The notes under the pieces: generated by a model
Seen by the model: the letters and a program-made list of their open reading frames with translations, nothing else
What the model was told of the DNA's origin: nothing
The model's database searches: none
Source of the DNA: Massilia sp. HP4
GTDB lineage: Bacteria; Pseudomonadota; Gammaproteobacteria; Burkholderiales; Burkholderiaceae_D
Assembly: GCF_005222695.1 (NCBI RefSeq)
Contig: NZ_STGG01000011.1
Location: forward strand, 124,001-188,000
Direction: 5' to 3'
DNA: 64,000 nt
Shown here: in pieces, positions 58,789-64,000 of the stretch
How the letters are laid out: each line of letters opens with the position of its first letter
Numbering within the stretch: the stretch's first letter is position 1
Translations under genes and position numbers: made by a program

Positions 58789-60597
58789 TCATGGCTTTCT
58801 GGAAGGCGCAGCGTCGTCTTGCGCGTCCTTCTCGTCCTTCCCGGCCTCTGGCGGCGCCGGATTGGCCGGCTCGGGCTTTGGCTGCAGCGCGCCCAGCTGC
58901 TCCATCAGCTGCGCGAAACGCTGCTGGCTCGGCTGCAGCCGGTCGACATGCTCCAGCACCTCGCGCGCTTCCACGTCCAGTTCGGGTTCGTAGCCGCGCT
59001 GCTGCATGTGCGAGATCAGGATCTGCACCGCGTTGAACAGCACCCGCACATTGTCCGGCAGCCGTTCGCGCGCCTTGCGCATCCATTTGACGGCATCGGG
59101 CAGCTTGCCGGTCTTCCACAGCACCACGCCCTGGTTCATCAGGTCCACCGCCTCCTTGCGCGCGGTGCGGATGATGAGCGCGCCTTCGTCCGGCAGGCGT
59201 GCGCGGTCGAAGATCTTTTGCACCTCGTCCTGCAGCAGGGTGTTGTCGTGGTTGTTGCGGATCACATAGGCCAGCACCTCGTTCGGCGTGCCCTTCACGC
59301 CAACCGCGAAAAGCAGGGTCGCCATCTCGATGCAGATCGCGGTGCCCGGCCGCCTGGGATCGGCCTGCAGCATCCCATCGAGCTCGTCGCCGGCGCGGCG
59401 CGCGTTCAGGTAGTCGCCGCTCTCGTGGTAGACGTGGCCCTCGGTGATCTTGGCACGCAACACCATGTGTTCGTGCTCGCTGCCGAACTCGCGCTGGACC
59501 AGCAACAGCAGCTGCAGCGCATCCTTGGTATTTCCCTTCAAGCCGCACACGCGTGCCAGGCCGAGGTAATCGTCGGGCGCCTTGCGGATCGAGTATTCGC
59601 CGATCACCAGGCATTTGCGGAAGGCCTTCTCGGCCATCGGCACATTCCCCAGGCGCAGTGCGGCCTGGCCCAGGTGGCGCTGGCGCGGCACGGAGTTGGG
59701 CGACATCTTGGCCGCGCGCTCGAGCACCGCGGCCGCTTCCTCGTGCTGGCCCATGCCCTGATATGCCTTGGCCAGCTGGTCGTAGGCGTCGATATAGTGG
59801 CGGTTCTCGGCGATCACGGTCTGGAACATCTGGCGCGCCTGCTCGAAGTCGCCATCGGCCATGCGGATCTTGCCCAGGCCCGCGCGCGCCCAGTGGTATT
59901 CGCGCTGGGCCAGCACTTTTTCATAGACTTCGCGCGCGCGCGCCGGCTGGCCGCTGCGTTCCAGCATGCGCGCCTTCATGCGCAGCAGCTCGATCTCGTG
60001 CACCCGGCTGGCGGCGATCTGGTCGTCGCACAGGCGCGCCGCGCGCAGGTAGTCCTTCTCGATGAAAGCCTGGTCGATCAGGCGGAAGATCTGCTTGCGG
60101 CGCCACACGCGGTTCAGGCGCGTGAGCAGCACGCCTTCGGTGATCGGCTTCACCAGATAGGCATCCGGCTGGTGCTCGGCCGCGCCCATCACCGATTCCA
60201 CGCTCTTCTCGGCCGACACCATCACGAACACGGACGACGGCATCAGGAGCTGGCGCATGCGCGCTTCCTCGAGCACCTGCTGGCCGTTCTTGCCCTCGCC
60301 CAGGTTGTAATCGCATAGCACCACGTCGTAGCGCAGCTTGTTGAGCAGGCCCATGGCTTCGCCGCCGCTGGAGGCCTGGTCGATATTGCGCGCGCCCAGG
60401 CTGCGCAGGCTTTCGCGCAGCAGCTGGCGGATGCCGACGAAGTCGTCGACGATCAGGTAGTGCTTGCTGGCCCAGTCGATCTCTTCGAGCACCTTGGGCT
60501 TGGACAGCGCCGCCGCCGCCGGCTTGGCGTCGGGCTTGGCGGCGGGGTTCGGGGCCGGATTGGCATCCGGCTTGGGGAGGGCGGCAGGCGTGTTCAT
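58789..60597 (-). CDS. Response-regulator receiver domain fused to TPR repeats
   Basis: 602 aa. An Ala/Pro-rich N-terminus (about 1-40), then a CheY-like receiver (about 45-165) with the acidic pair in YLIVDDFVG, the phospho-acceptor Asp96 (VVLCDYNLG) and LVKPITEG. The rest (about 180-540) is helical TPR-like: YEKVLAQREYHWARAGLGKIRM, DAYDQLAKAYQGMGQHEEAAAVLERA (each seen as an AxxxGxG-type repeat). The C-terminus is Lys/Glu/Pro-rich. No DNA-binding or enzymatic output, so it signals by protein contact. Four-base overlap with the kinase gene upstream. Confidence 0.88.
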   Translation of the reverse strand: MNTPAALPKPDANPAPNPAAKPDAKPAAAALSKPKVLEEIDWASKHYLIVDDFVGIRQLLRESLRSLGARNIDQASSGGEAMGLLNKLRYDVVLCDYNLGEGKNGQQVLEEARMRQLLMPSSVFVMVSAEKSVESVMGAAEHQPDAYLVKPITEGVLLTRLNRVWRRKQIFRLIDQAFIEKDYLRAARLCDDQIAASRVHEIELLRMKARMLERSGQPARAREVYEKVLAQREYHWARAGLGKIRMADGDFEQARQMFQTVIAENRHYIDAYDQLAKAYQGMGQHEEAAAVLERAAKMSPNSVPRQRHLGQAALRLGNVPMAEKAFRKCLVIGEYSIRKAPDDYLGLARVCGLKGNTKDALQLLLLVQREFGSEHEHMVLRAKITEGHVYHESGDYLNARRAGDELDGMLQADPRRPGTAICIEMATLLFAVGVKGTPNEVLAYVIRNNHDNTLLQDEVQKIFDRARLPDEGALIIRTARKEAVDLMNQGVVLWKTGKLPDAVKWMRKARERLPDNVRVLFNAVQILISHMQQRGYEPELDVEAREVLEHVDRLQPSQQRFAQLMEQLGALQPKPEPANPAPPEAGKDEKDAQDDAAPSRKP

Positions 60598-61295
60598 GGC
60601 AGGGTCAGGATGAAGCAGCCGCCGCCGAGCGGGCCGCCGTTCTCGAGCCGCACCGCGCCATGGCGCTCGCGGTGGCGGTGCATGCGCGCCACCTCGCCCG
60701 AGAAGTACAGCCCCAGTCCGGCGCTATTGGTCAGGAAGTTGACGCCGCTGTCGCGGCTGCCTGGCGTACCGGCCGCCAGCAGCGCGGGCGGGAATCCGGC
60801 CCCGTTGTCCTCGACCCGGATCTCGAGATCGCCGTCGACGTCGCGCGCCGACAGGCGGATGCGGTCGCGCGTGTAGTGCAGCGCATTGTTGATGGCGTGC
60901 GAGACCACGCCCACGATCAGGTCTTCGTCGACATGGGCGATCAGCTCGGGATCGACGTCGAGTTCCAGGGTGACGCCGCGCGACTCGAGCAGCACGCGCT
61001 CGAGGGCCACGACCTGCTCGACCAGCTGGCTCACCTCAAGCGGCTGGACATCGAACGGATACGCCGGCTTGCCGACCTGCTTGTACAGCGCCAGCAGCTG
61101 CATCAGGTTGTCGTTCAGGCGGCGCGTCTGGTACAGCATCTGCGCCATCTGCGCATACGCCTTCTCGGTCTCGGGCGAGGCGCCGTCGAGCAGGCGTTCC
61201 AATGTGCCCGACACGACGCTGATCGAGTTCTTCATATCGTGCGCGGTGGATGCCAGGAACAGGAACAGCTCGGGCGAATATTGTGCGTCTTCCAT
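60594..61295 (-). CDS. Small cytosolic histidine kinase
   Basis: 233 aa. The phospho-acceptor His19 lies in STAHDMKNS near the N-terminus, so there is no sensor domain of its own. HATPase motifs: INNALHYT (N-box), EDNGAGFPP (G1), NSAGLGLYFSGEVARMH (G2). It probably phosphorylates the overlapping receiver-TPR protein. A perfect TATAAT (61337-61342, minus) lies 42 bases upstream. Input must come from a partner protein. Confidence 0.88.
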   Translation of the reverse strand: MEDAQYSPELFLFLASTAHDMKNSISVVSGTLERLLDGASPETEKAYAQMAQMLYQTRRLNDNLMQLLALYKQVGKPAYPFDVQPLEVSQLVEQVVALERVLLESRGVTLELDVDPELIAHVDEDLIVGVVSHAINNALHYTRDRIRLSARDVDGDLEIRVEDNGAGFPPALLAAGTPGSRDSGVNFLTNSAGLGLYFSGEVARMHRHRERHGAVRLENGGPLGGGCFILTLP

Positions 61296-61336
61296 CCGGA
61301 CAGGCCCCCTTCGGCCGAAAAAGTTGCTACTGATAA

Positions 61337-61342
61337 ATTATA
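61337..61342 (-). promoter_or_regulatory. -10 element for the kinase/receiver-TPR operon
   Basis: Minus strand TATAAT, 42 bases upstream of the kinase start and just downstream of the mnmC stop. No convincing -35. Confidence 0.45.
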
Positions 61343-61424
61343 CCCGCAGGCATCCGCTAGTTTCCCCGCAGATGCCCATACCGTGCGCACGTTTGCGCCA
61401 ACGCAACGCTTAGTCGTCGAACCG

Positions 61425-63077
61425 TCAAGGGCCGATATCGGTGGCGTTCGGGTCAGGATGGCGGCTGTTACGACGCGCGCGCAGCACGAAACGGGCCGGA
61501 TCGAGGGCGTCGACCAGGGCCATCTCGAGCGGCAGCGGTTCACCCTCGAGCTGGGCGGCCAGCACTTCGGCCGCCAGCGGCGCCCAGATCAGGCCGCGCG
61601 AGGCATAGCCCAGCAAGCCGTACAGGCCGGGATGGCGCGGCACGTCGCGCAGGCGCTCGGTGGCGCCAGCGGCGGCGAAGTCGGGCAGGCGGCCGACCAG
61701 CGGCAGGCGGTCCGGCGCCACGCTGCGAAAGCCCACCCGGCCCGCCAGCGGCGCGCCCTCGGCGGCCCGTGGATCGGACACCAGGCCACGCAGGCGCGCC
61801 AGGTTTTCTTCGTGGCTGGCGGCGCGCAACAAAGGGTCGGCATCGAGGTCATAGGTCGCACCGGCGCAGGTGATGCCGTTGGCCGCTGGCGTCAGGTAGG
61901 CTTCGCGGCACAGCACCAGCGGCAGTTGCGGCGCGTCTTGCGGCGCCAGGTGCGTGACCTGGCCGCGCAGCGCCTGCAGCGGCAGGCCGGCGGTCTGCGC
62001 CATGTGGCGGGCGCCGGCACCGCTGGCCAGCACCACGGTCGGCGCCTGGCCGATGACATTGCCGTTTGCAGCGCGCGCCAGCCATTCGTCGCCGAGACGC
62101 TCCAGTTGTACATCGCCGGCATCGAAGCGCCTTGTCAGAAGCTCGCCGCAGGACGCCAGCAGCGCCTCGCATACGCCGCCCGGACGCGCCCAGCCGCCTT
62201 GCGGGAACAGCCAGCCGCCGTCCGGCGCGGGCAGGCCGAGCAACGCTTCGGCGTCAGGCGGCTCGAGCCAGCGCGCGAAGTCGGGCGGGACCCTGCCCTC
62301 TTGCGCAATCGCGCGCGACACCGCCGCGTGGCCGGCATCGCGCGACAGCTGCAGCACGCCGCACTGGTCGCCGTCGAAGGCGCGGCCGATGCCGCCCAGT
62401 TGCTCCCACAGGCGCAGCGCATACAGGTAGGCGGCGCGCGCCAGGCGGGTCGGGATATTGTCGTCGCGCGAGAGCAGCGGCATGAAGATGCCGGCCAGGT
62501 TGCCCGAGGCTTCCATCGCCGCGTGCGGATGGCGTTCGATGAGCGTCACCCGCCAGCCGCGTGCGCACAGGCGCGCCGCGGCGGCGCAGCCGGCCACGCC
62601 GGCGCCCAGCACCAGCGCGCAGCGGTCAGGCTCTGGTGTCGACGGCAGGCGCGGCTTGCGGGTCGAGAAAGTCGCGCCATCGCCATCGAAGGCGAAGCCC
62701 TGGGCCGCGAGGGCGGCGCGCTGCTCGGCATCGAGTCCGCTTGACGCCAAGCGGGCGCCGAGCTTTGTCAAGCGCGCCAGCGGGCGGACGAAATGCGTGC
62801 CCTGGGCGCCGTGCAGGTAGATGAAATCGGGATGCACGTTCAGCTCGGCCAGCGCGGTCTCCAGAGGCGCCGCGACCAGGTCGAGCGTCAATCCTTCATC
62901 GGCCTGCGGGATGCGGTGAAAGCCAGGCTGCAAGCGGTCGGTGAGCGCCACCAGGTGCAGGCGCGCGGGCCGCTGCGCATCCAGGCGCCAGGCGTCGATC
63001 AGCGCCTCGACATGGCTGCCGTCGCTGTCGAAGACGGTGTAGCGCGCACGGCCGCGCCAGTGGTCCTGCACCTTCAT
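61425..63077 (-). CDS. mnmC: MnmC oxidoreductase half with degenerate methyltransferase region
   Basis: 550 aa from the ATG at 63077. The C-terminal FAD-dependent oxidoreductase removes the carboxymethyl group of cmnm5s2U34 in tRNA: FAD loop VLGAGVAGCAAAAR (Gly158 on), RGQVTHLAP, GLLGYASRGLIWAPLAAEVLAA (seen as GYASRGLIW), all MnmC. The first 150 residues align in outline with the MnmC methyltransferase (LHLVALTDRLQPGFHRI) but lack its glycine-rich SAM loop and the LDGFAP acid motif (here FIYLHGAQG), so methylation is probably lost. E. coli MnmC has 668 aa. One base separates it from tag. Confidence 0.85.
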   Translation of the reverse strand: MKVQDHWRGRARYTVFDSDGSHVEALIDAWRLDAQRPARLHLVALTDRLQPGFHRIPQADEGLTLDLVAAPLETALAELNVHPDFIYLHGAQGTHFVRPLARLTKLGARLASSGLDAEQRAALAAQGFAFDGDGATFSTRKPRLPSTPEPDRCALVLGAGVAGCAAAARLCARGWRVTLIERHPHAAMEASGNLAGIFMPLLSRDDNIPTRLARAAYLYALRLWEQLGGIGRAFDGDQCGVLQLSRDAGHAAVSRAIAQEGRVPPDFARWLEPPDAEALLGLPAPDGGWLFPQGGWARPGGVCEALLASCGELLTRRFDAGDVQLERLGDEWLARAANGNVIGQAPTVVLASGAGARHMAQTAGLPLQALRGQVTHLAPQDAPQLPLVLCREAYLTPAANGITCAGATYDLDADPLLRAASHEENLARLRGLVSDPRAAEGAPLAGRVGFRSVAPDRLPLVGRLPDFAAAGATERLRDVPRHPGLYGLLGYASRGLIWAPLAAEVLAAQLEGEPLPLEMALVDALDPARFVLRARRNSRHPDPNATDIGP

Positions 63078-63078
63078 G

Positions 63079-63645
63079 TCAACGGCGCCGGCTACGGCAA
63101 TGGCATTCGCGGTCGTGGTCGTCCACCAGGCCGATGCCCTGCATATAGGCATAGACGATGGTCGAGCCGACGAACTTGAAGCCGCGCTTGGCCAGGTCTT
63201 TCGAAATACGGTCGGACAGCTCGGTGCGCGCCGGCCGGGCATGGTCGGGCCAGTCGTTCACGATCGGCGTGCCGTCGACGAAAGCCCACAGGTAGGCTTC
63301 GAGCGTGAGGCCCTGCTCGCGCATCGCGAGATATGCCCTGGCATTGGTAATCGCGGCGGCGACCTTCAGGCGGTTGCGCACGATGCCGGGGTTCAGCAAC
63401 AGCTCGGCCTTCTTGTCGTCGTCATAGGCCGCGATCTTGTGCGCATCCCAATCGTCGAAGGCGGCGCGGTAGGTATCTCGCTTGTTCAGGATGGTTTCCC
63501 ACGACAGGCCGGCTTGCGCGCCTTCGAGATTGAGCATCTCGAACAGCGTGTTCTCGTCATGGCAGGGCACGCCCCACTCGTGGTCGTGATAGGCGATGTA
63601 GCGCGGATTGGCCATATTGGCCCAGGAGCAGCGCTTGACCGTCAT
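63079..63645 (-). CDS. tag: DNA-3-methyladenine glycosylase I
   Basis: 188 aa. Removes 3-methyladenine from alkylated DNA. Signature blocks: KRCSW with zinc Cys6, YHDHEWGVP with zinc His, GLSWETILNKR, NPGIVRNRLKV, and a C-terminal His/Cys pair (DDHDRECHC) completing the zinc snap. Size and order match E. coli Tag (187 aa). It overlaps the upstream small gene by four bases and precedes mnmC by one base. Confidence 0.94.
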   Translation of the reverse strand: MTVKRCSWANMANPRYIAYHDHEWGVPCHDENTLFEMLNLEGAQAGLSWETILNKRDTYRAAFDDWDAHKIAAYDDDKKAELLLNPGIVRNRLKVAAAITNARAYLAMREQGLTLEAYLWAFVDGTPIVNDWPDHARPARTELSDRISKDLAKRGFKFVGSTIVYAYMQGIGLVDDHDRECHCRSRRR

Positions 63646-63905
63646 CGCGCCGCTCCCGGCTTGGCTGCACGCAGGCAGGCCATGACCTCATCGGTGCGGC
63701 CGTCGGCCACCAGCCCAGCCGGCGTGCGTCCATCCAGTGCGGCCTGTGGGGCCTTCATCCAGGCATCGGCGGCATCGTCGTTACCGAGGATCTTGCGGGC
63801 CTCGTGCATGACGGCGTAATAAGCCTGGGCCTTGCGCGAGTGGCCGTCGAAACGTGCCTGCAGCGCGGCGATGGCGTCGGGAGAGTGTCGTTCGGGATCG
63901 GTCAT
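63642..63905 (-). CDS. Small protein with MbcA/ParS/Xre-type antitoxin (DUF2384) domain
   Basis: 87 aa. The segment EARKILGNDDAADAWMKAPQ-AALDGRTPAGLVADG (split) matches the toxin-binding domain of the Xre/MbcA/ParS antitoxins: a helical start, the GRTP loop, and a final helix with DEVMACLRA. No HTH precedes it, and no RES-domain toxin is next to it; the downstream gene is tag, overlapped by four bases (ATGA). It may be a housekeeping relic or a regulator that uses the domain for another partner. An upstream gene fragment ends in an ATGA overlap with it. Confidence 0.6.
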   Translation of the reverse strand: MTDPERHSPDAIAALQARFDGHSRKAQAYYAVMHEARKILGNDDAADAWMKAPQAALDGRTPAGLVADGRTDEVMACLRAAKPGAAR

Positions 63906-64000
63906 GGCGTCGGTTTTTCATTCGAGACCGCATCATACCGCGCCCCAACCGGGCGATCGAGGAAGGCCGCGCCGGCGCTGTCTTCGCCGAGCACGTCGGC
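63902..64000 (-). CDS. C-terminal fragment of an upstream gene
   Basis: The final 32 codons of a minus-strand reading frame entering from the right edge. It ends ...DAVSNEKPTP and its TGA overlaps the ATG at 63905 by four bases, so it belongs to the same overlapping operon as the DUF2384-like gene, tag and mnmC. Too short to identify. Confidence 0.5.
   Translation of the reverse strand, partial: ADVLGEDSAGAAFLDRPVGARYDAVSNEKPTP

Noticed and set aside
63642-63905. A full toxin-antitoxin pair
   Set aside because: The neighbours are tag and an unidentified gene tail; neither is a toxin.
1-64000. CRISPR arrays, tRNA or rRNA genes, insertion sequences, prophage genes
   Set aside because: Read both strands for regular short repeats, clover-leaf ends, transposase or phage structural motifs; none found.

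Overview
The window is GC-rich, densely packed chromosomal DNA from a betaproteobacterium. The best guess is Oxalobacteraceae (Massilia, Telluria or a relative). Reasons: gene-rich GC-biased sequence with long antisense shadow frames, a PhaM-type PHA granule protein, tamA-tamB, PaoABC-type aldehyde oxidoreductases, EmrAB/NodT efflux, and a uronate-polysaccharide locus. The genus is inferred from gene content, not proven. There are no rRNA or tRNA genes, CRISPR arrays, insertion sequences or phage genes, and no gene-free stretch above 300 bases.

Layout. 1-3470: end of a GAF-GAF histidine kinase, two conserved small proteins and a small membrane protein. 3469-12040: queC (minus), then tamA-tamB and a DUF3298 lipoprotein-like/secreted protein, then a small gene that may be leaderless. 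12091-24184: an aldehyde-oxidation island. It holds two paralogous three-subunit molybdenum hydroxylases (a close PaoABC match and a diverged second copy) flanking an MFS exporter, a YahK-like alcohol dehydrogenase and a divergent AraC regulator, with a LysR gene at one edge. 24376-28877: diguanylate cyclase, an MFS pump with an unusual double-operator promoter, a YjjG-like phosphatase, a small Pro/His-rich protein and a DUF1453-type membrane protein. 28874-28986: a large inverted repeat of REP/BIME type. 29038-33975: a three-gene condensin operon in mksF-mksE-mksB order with no nuclease gene. 34163-36065: two adjacent DUF3108 proteins. 36126-42551: a CadC-like regulator divergent from an SDR-NodT-EmrB-EmrA efflux operon. 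42559-44116: a divergent SDR/TetR pair with repeated operators. 44324-49687: PhaM, a very large membrane-embedded patatin, and an EAL-CZB c-di-GMP phosphodiesterase.

49688-58774 is a uronic-acid polysaccharide utilisation locus: PL5-type lyase, an unrecognised secreted protein, LacI regulator, uronate dehydrogenase, TonB-dependent receptor and GH88 unsaturated glucuronyl hydrolase. Up to six LacI-type operators built on an AAACGTTT/AATCGTT core lie at the promoters of these genes, so the locus is one regulon. The logic is uptake through the TonB receptor, cleavage by lyases, release of monomers by GH88, and oxidation of D-uronates by Udh.

58789-61295: a two-gene signalling operon (small histidine kinase, receiver-TPR protein). 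61425-64000: an overlapping minus-strand set of mnmC (with a decayed methyltransferase half), tag, a solitary MbcA/ParS-like antitoxin-domain protein, and the tail of an upstream gene.
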